Made by a program: the position numbers and the translations under genes. Shown piece by piece: positions 17,208 to 26,031 of a stretch of 55,095 nucleotides of DNA (within the stretch, counting starts at the first letter, position 1; the number at the start of each line of letters is the position of its first letter). The stretch covers positions 1-55,095 of IMG/VR virus record IMGVR_UViG_3300009149_008416. The stretch is one strand, 5' to 3'. The notes beneath the pieces were generated by a model. The model ran no database searches. It worked only from the letters and a program-made list of their open reading frames with translations, and was not told the origin of the DNA. This stretch comes from a virus.

Positions 17208-17376
17208 AACAAGTAAATTACATGCAAATTCTAAGGTGGAATGGGATTCTATATCCGGCACTAAAGAAGGTAAAATTAAACAAATTATGGGAACTCATGC
17301 TAGCATAATAGATTCTTCTGGATTAATATATATTATTCCAATAAAAAGAATTAGGAAAAAAATAAATGTCCTATAA
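17194..17376 (+). CDS. Small hypothetical protein (60 aa)
   Basis: A 60-residue basic protein starting at ATG 17194, with AAGGAAAT upstream, inside the 3' end of the previous gene. A TTG one codon earlier is a weaker alternative. The pattern VEWDSISGTKEGKIKQIMG and SGLIYIIPIKRIRKK suggests a small beta-barrel of the SH3/KOW kind, often RNA- or DNA-binding; that is inference. It overlaps the next gene's start by 11 bases. Confidence 0.6.
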   Translation: MQLLKTSKLHANSKVEWDSISGTKEGKIKQIMGTHASIIDSSGLIYIIPIKRIRKKINVL

Positions 17377-18367
17377 TAATCAAGAATACTCAAATGAATT
17401 TTATGAAACGCTATATGAGCTAGGTGTTTATGCGCAACCTGACCAAAAAATTGCTGTTTCCGAAAAACTGCCAAGAGGGCACGTGGAAGAACAATACATT
17501 GTTTCATTTTCATCATTTGGAGAATGTGTCTTATATTTAGAATCTGAATTAGAAAATGAAGTCTCTAATTTTATCGCAATTTGGAATTCTTTGGAAGATG
17601 AAATAGATCAATTAACATTTGAAAAACCAAATTATAATCCTACAATTCAAGACGATCTTGTTTTTTCTTTTTTAAATTCAATCATAATAATTGCACAGAA
17701 TTATGAAGATTTACAAGAAATATCGAAAAAAATGTCAATGTTAAAAAGAGATTTATTTTTTATTGATAATGCCTTTAGAGAAAGACTTGGATATTTTAGT
17801 ATATTAATTCAGTCAACAGACGCTGAAATTCTTGGAGAAAATGAAAGACTATTAATTCTTAAACATATACAGGAAACAAATCAAGATTCTAAAATAAAAA
17901 ATATGTTAAAATATGCATATTATTCTCCATGGGGAGGAATGGAAGAAGGCGTAGGCCCACGTGGAAGAAATAATCCAATGACGCCTTTTGGAGGTTATGA
18001 TTATTGGTATGATAGAGTTATGGACGGAACAGATCTTCATGATTATAGCGGTGGACATGCTACTGAAAAATTTGTTGGAAGAGATGGATATAATAAATTT
18101 AAAAAACATCCAGATTTACTCAAAAAGACACGAATAAGATTACGCACAAAGCCTCTTCGTTATTTGAGTAGAGAAAAAAGAAGAAGAATGAAGGGAAAAC
18201 AGAAGCATCAGAATAGGCACAACGTATCTCCCAGCGGTATGGTTAAAAATGAATTGGTAACAGATCCAACTCATTATTATTGGTGGGATCAGCAAAGAAA
18301 TAACCCATATTTGTGGTCAGACAGAGGCGAAAGCGGTGTGTCGCCAACATGGGAAACATATCGGTAA
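17366..18367 (+). CDS. Hypothetical protein with basic C-terminal region
   Basis: A 333-residue protein, not recognised. TAGGAAAAA precedes the ATG, which overlaps the end of the previous gene. Residues 1-175 are acidic and helical. Residues 190-333 are Gly-, Trp-, Tyr- and Arg-rich with a strongly basic stretch (SREKRRRMKGKQKHQNRHN, about residue 271), suggesting nucleic-acid contact. The position between the terminase and portal genes suggests a virion protein. Confidence 0.7.
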   Translation: MSYNNQEYSNEFYETLYELGVYAQPDQKIAVSEKLPRGHVEEQYIVSFSSFGECVLYLESELENEVSNFIAIWNSLEDEIDQLTFEKPNYNPTIQDDLVFSFLNSIIIIAQNYEDLQEISKKMSMLKRDLFFIDNAFRERLGYFSILIQSTDAEILGENERLLILKHIQETNQDSKIKNMLKYAYYSPWGGMEEGVGPRGRNNPMTPFGGYDYWYDRVMDGTDLHDYSGGHATEKFVGRDGYNKFKKHPDLLKKTRIRLRTKPLRYLSREKRRRMKGKQKHQNRHNVSPSGMVKNELVTDPTHYYWWDQQRNNPYLWSDRGESGVSPTWETYR

Positions 18368-18371
18368 TATT

Positions 18372-19202
18372 ATGTCAAGTACATCAAAATTCAAACGAAT
18401 AGTAAAAGAAGTTGCATCAATAGCACTATCATATGGAATTAAAAATTCCTATGTGGTAGGAGGATATCCGCGATCAATTATTATGGGAACTACAAAAGAT
18501 GATGTACATGATTTGGATTTTGCTTCAGCATGGCCAGGAGAAGCAACCAAATTAGGGACTCTTGTGGCTTCTGAATTGGTTGGAGATCTTCCAGAAATAT
18601 ACCATCGAACAGGTACTATAAAATTCACATATGAGGATGTTGATTTAGAATTTCAAGGAACTCTTGGTTCCGTGGCCGAAACTCAACCAATTATGTCTGA
18701 ACTTATTAAATATGGCATAGCTGTTTCTCCGCTTACTCTTAATATTTATGCTAGAGATTTTACTATCAATACTTTAATTCAAGATCTTAATAATTTACAA
18801 ATTTATGATATAACTGGTTTTGGCGTTATAGATATTGAAAATGGATTAATAAGATCAGCTATTAATCCATCTGTTATGGCTAAAATTAATACATTAATAA
18901 TACTTAGAGCCATAAGATTTTCACTTAGATATAATTTTAGAATAGTAGATTCTTTAAGTGAAACTATCGATCAATATAAGCACCTTCTATTAAAAAAATA
19001 TACTCCAGAGCGACTTCAAATTGAAGTTTTAAAGATGCTTCAGGAAAATTATGAAGGAACACTGTATATGTTGAAGAAATATAGATTAGAACAAGTTTTA
19101 GAAAATAAATCATATAATATATTTGATATTTTAGATCGCATAGATATTACTACTTTTGATGGGGATCTAAAATCATTAGTAACAGGAGATTTTAAGTCAT
19201 GA
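18372..19202 (+). CDS. CCA-adding enzyme / poly(A) polymerase family nucleotidyltransferase
   Basis: A 276-residue protein matching the class II tRNA nucleotidyltransferase / poly(A) polymerase head. YVVGGYPRSIIMG (near residue 24) corresponds to the GG nucleotide-binding motif, HDLDFAS (near residue 45) holds the catalytic DxD, YARDFTINTLIQDL fits the conserved RDF(T)xNA motif, and RAIRFSLRYNFRI fits the RxxRF motif used in base recognition. The later tRNA-binding body seems short. It could repair tRNA CCA ends or add A tails; the substrate is uncertain. The start at 18372 is chosen because the earlier in-frame ATG overlaps the previous gene. It ends in an ATGA overlap with the AAA+ gene. 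Confidence 0.85.
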   Translation: MSSTSKFKRIVKEVASIALSYGIKNSYVVGGYPRSIIMGTTKDDVHDLDFASAWPGEATKLGTLVASELVGDLPEIYHRTGTIKFTYEDVDLEFQGTLGSVAETQPIMSELIKYGIAVSPLTLNIYARDFTINTLIQDLNNLQIYDITGFGVIDIENGLIRSAINPSVMAKINTLIILRAIRFSLRYNFRIVDSLSETIDQYKHLLLKKYTPERLQIEVLKMLQENYEGTLYMLKKYRLEQVLENKSYNIFDILDRIDITTFDGDLKSLVTGDFKS

Positions 19203-21025
19203 AATGGATGAAAAGCAAAATAACACAAGAATCGTTGGAAAAAATAGCAGAAAAATATGATGTAAAAATTGTTAAAACTGCTCAATTTGGTAATGTAGAA
19301 GCAATAGAAAATTGTGATCCACCAGTATTATATGAAACAAATACAAAAGAAGCTTCTGAAAATCATATTCCTATTGAAGGCGGAAGATTTATTGATTTAG
19401 CCGGATTGCAATCTACAAGCGCAAGTTTCTCAAATTTATTGAATCCAATTTGTAAATATGCTTTTGCAAGAATATTAGATGATTTAGGAACGCCTCTTTT
19501 CTTTACTTCAAACAATTTTTCTAAATATCCAGGAACATGTGAAATATCTGTTGACGTTGATAAAACAGAGACTGTAGTTAATGACGCGTGTGTGGTATTT
19601 CCGGATAAAATTTTAACAATTGCAGAAAGTTATGGTACTGTTTCAATTAATTGTTACGCAAAAAGTAAAAAAGATACAAAATCATTTATTAGTGGACTGA
19701 ATAAAAAAATGAGCAAAGAAAATCAATATAGAGGAAAATGCTTATTCTTTTCTGAGGACAATATAATTTTTAGAGATACTCCAACAGTCGCATGGGATGA
19801 CGTTGTAATGGAAGCTAAAAATAAAAATGAAATTAAAATAAACACAGTTGATTTTCTTACTAACAAAAAATTTGCAGAACTTGGGATTAACAGAAGAGGA
19901 CTTATTTTGTACGGTCCTCCAGGAACTGGAAAAACAATGATGGTTAAATCCCTTTTCAATCAAATGAATGATGGATCGGTAACTAGAATTTATGCTACAG
20001 CAGACACATTTACTTATCCCGCTGTTGTAACACAGCTTTTTGATTTCTTAAAATTTGCTGGTAAAACGGTACTTGCTTTTGAAGACATGGATTTAATTAG
20101 TCCAGAAAGAAGTGATGGAAGTGGCAGAAAAGTTCTTGGAGCACTTTTAAATAATCTTGATGGTATTAGAAAAATGGAAGAACCGCTCGTTGTCATTGGG
20201 ACAACTAATGATATTACTATGATCGATAAAGCACTAGCCAATAGGCCATGTCGTTTTGATAGAAAAATTGAAGTACCATTGCCTGGAGAAGAGCAGGTCA
20301 AGACCTTCTTTTCTATGCTTATGGGTTCTAGTGTCACTGACGAGATTATATCTTTATCTAAGGGATTTTCAGGCGCACACATAAAAGAAGCAGTAAATAC
20401 AGCAAAATTACTTGCTGCTCAAACAGATTTGGATACATCAAGTTGTTTAAAAGACGCCTGTACAATTATTCGTGAGAACTTTTTTCCAATGACAAAAGAA
20501 GCAACAAAAACATTATATAAAAATAAAGAAGGAAATATGAAAAAAGAAGCGCAAGTAGCATTAATAACTCCTTTTATTACTAATCCAATGGGAGATTATA
20601 ATTTTATTCCTCTTATGCAATTTTTTAAAAAATCACCCGAATTTTCTAATAAAGAAGCTACATCCATGTGGAAAATATGGAAAAATCATGAAGGACAAAT
20701 AGATAATAATAAAATTACCATTAACGAATCTAAATATTCAGATGCCATATCAACTCTCACAAAGAAAGAATTAATGCAAGGTGATGGTAATGGGAAGTAT
20801 GCTCTTACTGATAAAGGAAAGAAACTTTTAAGAAGCATAATTCTTACAACTGAAGTAAATTCTTTTGAAAAAAACGCATCGGAACCAGAAGAAATTAACA
20901 TGGAAACTATAGATAAAAAAATCCATGGTGGAACTAGTAAAAAAGTAAAAAAAGCCTCTATAAAGAATAAAAAAATAGAGAAAGATTGGTATTTTAATGC
21001 CGTCAGAGACATTCAAAAAGATTAA
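19199..21025 (+). CDS. AAA+ ATPase, classic (Bcs1/FtsH-like) type
   Basis: A 608-residue protein. Residues 1-200 are a divergent N-terminal region. The AAA module begins around 205, with Walker A GPPGTGKT near residue 239, Walker B TVLAFEDMDLI near 290, sensor-1 VIGTTN near 325 and an Arg-rich RPCRFDRKIEVPLPG near 342, a classic AAA signature. About residues 430-590 carry a separate helical C-terminal part that may contain a winged-helix-like unit (YALTDKGKKLLRSIIL). No protease or membrane domain is present, so it is probably an unfoldase or remodeller. The gene starts at an ATGA overlap with the nucleotidyltransferase gene, suggesting joint expression. Confidence 0.88.
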   Translation: MKWMKSKITQESLEKIAEKYDVKIVKTAQFGNVEAIENCDPPVLYETNTKEASENHIPIEGGRFIDLAGLQSTSASFSNLLNPICKYAFARILDDLGTPLFFTSNNFSKYPGTCEISVDVDKTETVVNDACVVFPDKILTIAESYGTVSINCYAKSKKDTKSFISGLNKKMSKENQYRGKCLFFSEDNIIFRDTPTVAWDDVVMEAKNKNEIKINTVDFLTNKKFAELGINRRGLILYGPPGTGKTMMVKSLFNQMNDGSVTRIYATADTFTYPAVVTQLFDFLKFAGKTVLAFEDMDLISPERSDGSGRKVLGALLNNLDGIRKMEEPLVVIGTTNDITMIDKALANRPCRFDRKIEVPLPGEEQVKTFFSMLMGSSVTDEIISLSKGFSGAHIKEAVNTAKLLAAQTDLDTSSCLKDACTIIRENFFPMTKEATKTLYKNKEGNMKKEAQVALITPFITNPMGDYNFIPLMQFFKKSPEFSNKEATSMWKIWKNHEGQIDNNKITINESKYSDAISTLTKKELMQGDGNGKYALTDKGKKLLRSIILTTEVNSFEKNASEPEEINMETIDKKIHGGTSKKVKKASIKNKKIEKDWYFNAVRDIQKD

Positions 21026-21359
21026 AGTAGAGTTAGCAAAAACTACTGCTGAAAAAGAGGCCGGGTTAATGTTTAGAAAAAGCATTAATCCAGACTCAGG
21101 TATGCTTTTTATTTTTGATAGTAAAAAGCCTCTTAGTTTTTGGGGCATGAATACATATATACCTCTTGACATAGCCTTCATAGAAGACGATAAAATTATT
21201 GATATAAAAAAAATAGTTCCTTTATCAACTAAACAGGTAAAATGTGAAATCCCATGTAATCGCGTAATTGAAGTTTCTTCTAACTTTTTTGAAAATAATG
21301 GAATTAAAACTGGGAGTTCTATAAGAGTGAATGGAGACGAAGTGACATTTTTGTTATAA
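20997..21359 (+). CDS. DUF192 family protein
   Basis: A 120-residue protein carrying the DUF192 signature: AGLMFRKSINPDSGMLFIFD, then FWGMNTYIPLDIAFIEDDKI and IVPLS. The family forms a small beta-barrel found in bacteria, archaea and some phages; its biochemical role is not established. Most bacterial members are exported, but no signal peptide is visible here, so it should be cytoplasmic or a virion component. The ATG overlaps the last 29 bases of the AAA+ gene in another frame and has only a weak ribosome binding site, so coupled translation is likely. Confidence 0.85.
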   Translation: MPSETFKKIKVELAKTTAEKEAGLMFRKSINPDSGMLFIFDSKKPLSFWGMNTYIPLDIAFIEDDKIIDIKKIVPLSTKQVKCEIPCNRVIEVSSNFFENNGIKTGSSIRVNGDEVTFLL

Positions 21360-21374
21360 ACAAAAAAAGGAAAA

Positions 21375-21875
21375 ATGGTGTCTCTAATGAAGGTTATATA
21401 TGTAGAACAATTAAATAAAATAACTAAAGCCAATATTTTTGATGGCGTTATTGAAAAGGGAGATGGAATTTATAAAAAAGTAATGGATGCATTCCCTGGA
21501 GATACTGAACATGCTAAAACAATGGTTTCAGAACTTCAAGAAGAGGAAATGGAAAAACAGTTGGCTCAAGAGGCCCTTCAAAATAGACCTCCTGATCCTC
21601 AATCGATTCAGTTAAATACTGACGAACTTACGGAAAGTCAGCTAAGAATATCAGATGCCATTTCGATGCATAAAGATGTTAAGATAGGATATTTTACATA
21701 TGCCTCTAGTATATATATAGAAAGAGAAATAAAACCAGAATATATATATTATGCGGAAACAACTAGAAATAATGTTTTAGTTAGTTGGTGTTATGATTGG
21801 AATGATTATAGAGCATTTATATTAGACAATATAGTATTCGTAGAAGATATAAATAATAAGCCAGAAATAGGATAA
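21375..21875 (+). CDS. Hypothetical protein
   Basis: A 166-residue acidic protein, with AAAGGAAAA before the ATG. The middle (residues 40-90) is helical and Gln/Glu-rich; the C-terminal 75 residues are aromatic and beta-rich (GYFTYASSIYIEREIKPEYI, SWCYDWNDYRAFILDN). A second in-frame ATG four codons later is possible. No family is recognised. The C-terminal pattern suggests a small WYL- or SH3-like barrel, but this is weak. Confidence 0.7.
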   Translation: MVSLMKVIYVEQLNKITKANIFDGVIEKGDGIYKKVMDAFPGDTEHAKTMVSELQEEEMEKQLAQEALQNRPPDPQSIQLNTDELTESQLRISDAISMHKDVKIGYFTYASSIYIEREIKPEYIYYAETTRNNVLVSWCYDWNDYRAFILDNIVFVEDINNKPEIG

Positions 21876-21882
21876 AGCTATT

Positions 21883-22278
21883 ATGAAAAATAAAGAAAAC
21901 CTTCAGAAGATAGCGCACCAGGTTGGAACGCAAGGCTATGCGCTTATGAATGATCGAGCTTTCTGCAATTGTCAGAAGAAAAAGACTGAAGCGATGGACA
22001 GCGCATGGGAAGCATGGAATAGTTGTTGGGAAGAATATAAAGATGCTTATAATGGAGATCCAGATAAGTGGCTTGAAACATATATCCCTTTGTCATCAAA
22101 GAAAAAAGTTCAAGCTTCGTTTTCTCCTAAAATAAAGAAAATTGTTAAAGATAATCTAATTAATGATGTGGAAGCTTTAAAAGGAGAATCACCATTTACA
22201 GGAGCATCCATACGAAACGTTTTAAGATCTTATGCGCTTAAGGAATTGAAGGATAAAATAGAGAAAGTTTCCAATTAA
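21883..22278 (+). CDS. Hypothetical protein
   Basis: A 131-residue basic helical protein, not recognised. It follows the previous stop by 7 bases with a weak GGATAA site. A CNCQKKKTEAMDSAWEAWNS segment near residue 28 holds two Cys close together, but no second pair is seen. The C-terminal half is Lys/Ala/Ile-rich and helical. Its neighbours are also unknowns of the late operon. Confidence 0.65.
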   Translation: MKNKENLQKIAHQVGTQGYALMNDRAFCNCQKKKTEAMDSAWEAWNSCWEEYKDAYNGDPDKWLETYIPLSSKKKVQASFSPKIKKIVKDNLINDVEALKGESPFTGASIRNVLRSYALKELKDKIEKVSN

Positions 22279-22333
22279 TAATAGGAATAGATTTAATCAA
22301 TTAGAGTAAGCTAACAAAAATAGGAGTGCAAAT

Positions 22334-22768
22334 ATGAAATTCATTACAAGTAGAATTATATCACCTAGTAAGGTTAAGAGCCTAATGGAGATTATTGCAG
22401 AAAAAGAAGCAGAAAAACAAGCGGTGGTTAAACAAGCTTCTGTAAAAACAGAAAAGACTGTAAAAAAAGCATCTATTAAAGCTGTTGAAAAAGAAGAAGC
22501 TAAAGTTGTTAAGAAAGCTGCTATAAAAACAGAAAAGACTGTGAAAGCTTCAGTAGAACCAAAAAAAGAGACAGTAAAAGATTCTAAAGAATACAATCTT
22601 AAGAATGTTAAAGTTGCAAAAAATCAATATACTGAGAAATTGGGCACGGTTTGGAAAAAACTCAAATCTAAAGCCGCTCTTTCTTCACAGGACAGAGGTT
22701 TTCTCTTTGAATATTTCAAAAAGTACTATCCTGCTGATTACGTAGAAGCCCTAATTGCTCAATACTAA
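22334..22768 (+). CDS. Lys/Ala/Val-repeat protein (H1-like) with folded C-terminus
   Basis: A 144-residue protein with TAGGAG before its ATG. Residues 20-90 contain repeats of a KTEKTVKKASIKA type (copies at about 36-49 and 61-70) and resemble histone H1-like basic tails. The last 45 residues look folded (WKKLKSKAALSSQDRGFLFE, then YFKKYYPADYVEALIAQY). The tail suggests binding to DNA or polyanions; the C-terminal fold is not recognised. Lys- and Ala-rich repeats make this region prone to expansion and contraction. Confidence 0.7.
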   Translation: MKFITSRIISPSKVKSLMEIIAEKEAEKQAVVKQASVKTEKTVKKASIKAVEKEEAKVVKKAAIKTEKTVKASVEPKKETVKDSKEYNLKNVKVAKNQYTEKLGTVWKKLKSKAALSSQDRGFLFEYFKKYYPADYVEALIAQY

Positions 22769-22783
22769 TCTGGGAGGTGTAGA

Positions 22784-23119
22784 ATGAAAATAGTACCCTT
22801 TGGAAAACAAAAGGGCCAGGAAGACGAATTTTTCGTTTATGCTGACCTTTTAGAAGATACTGGGATTTCTACAGATAAAGATAGTGCTTTTGATCTTCCG
22901 GCGGGATCTCAATCTCCTGGTAAAACAAAAATTGACGAAGTACAATCTGCTATAGAAAATGTAGTAGGAGAACCAAGTCTTGATAATTTAATGATTATCT
23001 TGGCGGCTATTGGTATGTCAAAAATTGGCATGAATTTATCTGAAGATGGCTCAAGCCTTTCAGTCAGTGGAATTATAAGTTTTACTGCGCCTGAAGAGAA
23101 AATTAGTAAAAAGGAATAA
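22784..23119 (+). CDS. Small acidic hypothetical protein
   Basis: A 111-residue acidic protein with a strong GGGAGGTG site ahead of the ATG. It opens with a beta-rich stretch (KIVPFGKQKGQEDEFFVYAD), has a disordered middle and a helix-plus-sheet C-terminal half (NLMIILAAIGMSKIGMNLS, SGIISFTAPEE). No function is recognised. It ends four bases before the next start. Confidence 0.65.
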   Translation: MKIVPFGKQKGQEDEFFVYADLLEDTGISTDKDSAFDLPAGSQSPGKTKIDEVQSAIENVVGEPSLDNLMIILAAIGMSKIGMNLSEDGSSLSVSGIISFTAPEEKISKKE

Positions 23120-23123
23120 TGTT

Positions 23124-24041
23124 ATGAAAATAATTAAAACTGAAGAAAAACAAGATTCTCAATGGGCAACAGGCTTAGTTGAGGCCAGCATTCCAAAATA
23201 TGCATCTCTTTCTGTGTCAAATGGAAAAATAATGTGTCCATTAAAAAATATGTTAGTATCAACTGTTAATTGTGAAATTTGTCAATTCTGTACTGGCATA
23301 GATTTTATTACAGCAACTAATGCTGAAGTTATTAAATGCGCTCACAAAAATAGCCATAATATTAAACAATCTAAAGTTGATGAAGTTGATAGATTGTTTG
23401 TTTCAGACAGTAAAGAAAGAGAGAAACAACGTACTGACGGAGTAACCGCTGAAGATCTTAAGAGCATCTTTGCACGTTCCACTTCCAAATTTGATGAGAT
23501 TGATGAAGAAGATCTTATGAATGGGAGTAAAATTGTTTCTGCGAAAAATATTACAGAAAACGAAAATGATGGAACATCTAGTTTCATTCCAAAAGTTAGC
23601 AACTCTATTTTTAATTCTGAAATAATTAAGAACATGATAGAAGAGCAGAAACAAGAAGATGATACAAGAGATAAAAAAATTGCAGAAGCTAAAGTTGAAA
23701 AGGCAAAAGCTAAAAGAGAATGGGAAGATGAAACTCATAAAAGTCTTTCAGAAATTGGCTATGAACCAAAAGGACCAATTATGTCTATTTCTCATGAAAC
23801 TGAAGCAAGTAATCCGGACATCTCAGAATATAAATTTAGTATATTTGATAATAATTTAGAAGATAAAGTAAAAAATATACCTGAATTAACGGATGGTGAA
23901 AAACTTAAAAGTCAAGCAGATCAAAGAAGAGAAAATATTAGTAGAACAAAAATAAAAGATGATTGGGAATCTAATCATTCAAAAAACACAACTACATCAG
24001 AAATAGTTAAAGGCTTTTTTGATAAAATGCTTGGAGAATAA
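23124..24041 (+). CDS. Hypothetical protein with Cys cluster, unknown function
   Basis: A 305-residue acidic protein, AAAGGA before its ATG. Residues 30-75 contain four to five Cys (MCPLKNMLVSTVNCEICQFC, then KCAH), a plausible zinc site with CxxCxxC spacing. The remainder is charged and largely helical or disordered, with repeated Glu/Lys runs. Not recognised. Confidence 0.65.
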   Translation: MKIIKTEEKQDSQWATGLVEASIPKYASLSVSNGKIMCPLKNMLVSTVNCEICQFCTGIDFITATNAEVIKCAHKNSHNIKQSKVDEVDRLFVSDSKEREKQRTDGVTAEDLKSIFARSTSKFDEIDEEDLMNGSKIVSAKNITENENDGTSSFIPKVSNSIFNSEIIKNMIEEQKQEDDTRDKKIAEAKVEKAKAKREWEDETHKSLSEIGYEPKGPIMSISHETEASNPDISEYKFSIFDNNLEDKVKNIPELTDGEKLKSQADQRRENISRTKIKDDWESNHSKNTTTSEIVKGFFDKMLGE

Positions 24042-24045
24042 ATAG

Positions 24046-25479
24046 ATGCCATACAATAGTAAATCTTCTTCAATAATTGAGTCGCAAAAAAACGATATGA
24101 TTCGCTATGCCTGTAATTTAGTTGCAGATAAAGAAAAACAAATCAAAATAGCATCTATTGTTGGAATAAAATCAACAATTCATTCTCTTCGTGACGAATT
24201 AGATTCATTAAGAAATAAATATTCTCAATTTCTTCCTCAAGATCCTATAGATATGGGAATAGGTGAAGGATTGACAGAAGAACAACCAATGCAACCAATA
24301 GAAGACAGTTTTGGTCAAGAAAAAGACGGTGATCCAGTACCAACAAATGAATCTGAATTAAATAATATTTTATTTCAATCAATAGCAGATTCTTTTACAA
24401 CAGTGTTAAATGAAAACGACGAGCCTGTTTTTGATGTTCGTCTTTCCGATCCTAACACTATTATTATAGAATATAGTACAGAAAAAGGAGGAGTTGAAAA
24501 AGCTCCTTTTATTTTTCAAAACTTAGATCAATTTATGAAACCAATTCTTTTGGATATAGTTGATAAAGTTGGTTTTGGAGAAGAAAATCCTGAAGCAAAG
24601 AAGCAAGCACTGATTGATGAAATTAAAGAACCGATAGAAATGTACAGAGACAGTCTTGAAAGTAGAAATTATAAATCAGGAACAAAAGAAGGAAAAAACG
24701 TATTAATATATAAAAGAAGTGAACAGAGTTTAGTTATGGCAAGTAAAATTTATGATATATTAAAAAAACATGGTTTGGCTGGACCTATTGCAGATATGGA
24801 TTATGAGGAAATAGCCCAATCAGATAATATGGATAATACAAATACAATGGGAGAACCAGTTATGGAAGCAAAAAGTAAATCTTTTAATTTGAGAAAACAT
24901 GCGGACAAGCTGTTTGATACCGTTCGAGAAAGAGTAATTCAAGAGACAGATCCGCAATATAAATCGAGACATGGAAAACATGCTCTTCCATGGTATGAAG
25001 ATGCTTATATTCCAGAGGTTGATTATAAAGAAAATATAATGGATAAATACTATCCTGAACAACTTAATGCTGATGGAGAATACAGGGGCGGATATATTAA
25101 TGACAGATTTATTGTCCATCATAATACTGAAGGAAATTCACTTCATGTTAAACCAGGAACGCGTGGCGCGCCAGATAGAGTTGAAAGTTATTCAACTGAA
25201 AGGCGTCTTGAAGAAATGAGAAATAATAATCTTAGAGAATATGAATTGTCTGAAGGATCTAAAACAGAACAGCAAACAAATGAAGTCACTGCTTCTAAAA
25301 ATGAAGAAATTGTTATTTCAGAAGATTGTGGACTTTATAAAATTGTCTGTGGTTCTAAAGTTGCTTATTTAGATACTGAAGAACAGATAGAAGCTTTCAA
25401 AGAAATAAAATTATTGTTAGATCAAGAACATAATATTATTTCAGATACTAAAGAAGAGCTAAACCAAAAAAAAAAATAG
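24046..25479 (+). CDS. Hypothetical protein ahead of the portal
   Basis: A 477-residue acidic protein, not recognised. GGAGA precedes the ATG at 24046. Residues 1-55 are helical. Residues 100-250 look folded (a beta-hairpin FDVRLSDPNTIIIEYSTEKG, then helices). Residues 290-380 are aromatic and charged. Near the end, EEIVISEDCGLYKIVCGSKV looks like another beta unit. The gene ends in AAAAAATAG; reading through the TAG would reach a TGA that overlaps the next ATG (ATGA at 25497-25500), notable because the next gene has no ribosome binding site. Confidence 0.65.
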   Translation: MPYNSKSSSIIESQKNDMIRYACNLVADKEKQIKIASIVGIKSTIHSLRDELDSLRNKYSQFLPQDPIDMGIGEGLTEEQPMQPIEDSFGQEKDGDPVPTNESELNNILFQSIADSFTTVLNENDEPVFDVRLSDPNTIIIEYSTEKGGVEKAPFIFQNLDQFMKPILLDIVDKVGFGEENPEAKKQALIDEIKEPIEMYRDSLESRNYKSGTKEGKNVLIYKRSEQSLVMASKIYDILKKHGLAGPIADMDYEEIAQSDNMDNTNTMGEPVMEAKSKSFNLRKHADKLFDTVRERVIQETDPQYKSRHGKHALPWYEDAYIPEVDYKENIMDKYYPEQLNADGEYRGGYINDRFIVHHNTEGNSLHVKPGTRGAPDRVESYSTERRLEEMRNNNLREYELSEGSKTEQQTNEVTASKNEEIVISEDCGLYKIVCGSKVAYLDTEEQIEAFKEIKLLLDQEHNIISDTKEELNQKKK

Positions 25480-25496
25480 CTCAAACAAATGATTTT

Positions 25497-25832
25497 ATGA
25501 CAGAAATGCCTGAAAATGAAGAGGCTGGAATCTCCACAATAAATAATACTGAAGCAAATGAAAATGTATCTACCGACTTGTCCCCAGAAAATCCTTTGCT
25601 TTCTATTGTTAATGAATTAAGAAAACAATATCCTGAAACTCCTGTTGAAAATCTTATACAACAAGGTTTAATACGATTAACTTCGTCTGGAATTATTACT
25701 TCCGAAGCAGAGCGTTTTAGAATTGAAACTCTTAGGGCACTTGGTATTCCTGCTAAAGAAAGAGATTATGGTCAAATGGAAGTTGATCATTCAACTAAAC
25801 AAGAAGAACTTGCAGAAATAATGGGAGAGTGA
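25497..25832 (+). CDS. Small acidic hypothetical protein
   Basis: A 111-residue acidic protein starting at ATG 25497 with no Shine-Dalgarno match in the preceding 18 bases, unlike most neighbours. It may depend on ribosomes arriving from the upstream gene. The N-terminal 35 residues are disordered; the rest is helical (SIVNELRKQYPETPVENLIQ, ITSEAERFRIETLRALGIP). Not recognised. Confidence 0.6.
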   Translation: MTEMPENEEAGISTINNTEANENVSTDLSPENPLLSIVNELRKQYPETPVENLIQQGLIRLTSSGIITSEAERFRIETLRALGIPAKERDYGQMEVDHSTKQEELAEIMGE

Positions 25833-25834
25833 AT

Positions 25835-26002
25835 ATGAAAGAAAAAATTCAAATAACTTTTTATCAATGTACTGGATGTGGATCTAAATTCAAAAAACAA
25901 TGCACTTCTATTGTAACATGTCCTATTGAGGAAAAATGCAAAAAATGTGGTTCAGACATGAATAAAATTGGCAATCCATATAATAAATCGAAATCAATTT
26001 AA
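25835..26002 (+). CDS. 55-residue zinc-ribbon protein
   Basis: A short gene starting at ATG 25835 after GGGAGAG, ending at TAA 26000-26002. The protein has CTGCGSKFKKQC, then TCP and CKKCG: two CxxC pairs with two extra Cys, as expected of a small zinc ribbon. It sits directly before the portal gene. Such proteins can bind DNA, RNA or protein; no specific role can be named. Confidence 0.65.
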   Translation: MKEKIQITFYQCTGCGSKFKKQCTSIVTCPIEEKCKKCGSDMNKIGNPYNKSKSI

Positions 26003-26031
26003 TAAATGAATATGAAAAGGATAAAAATAAG

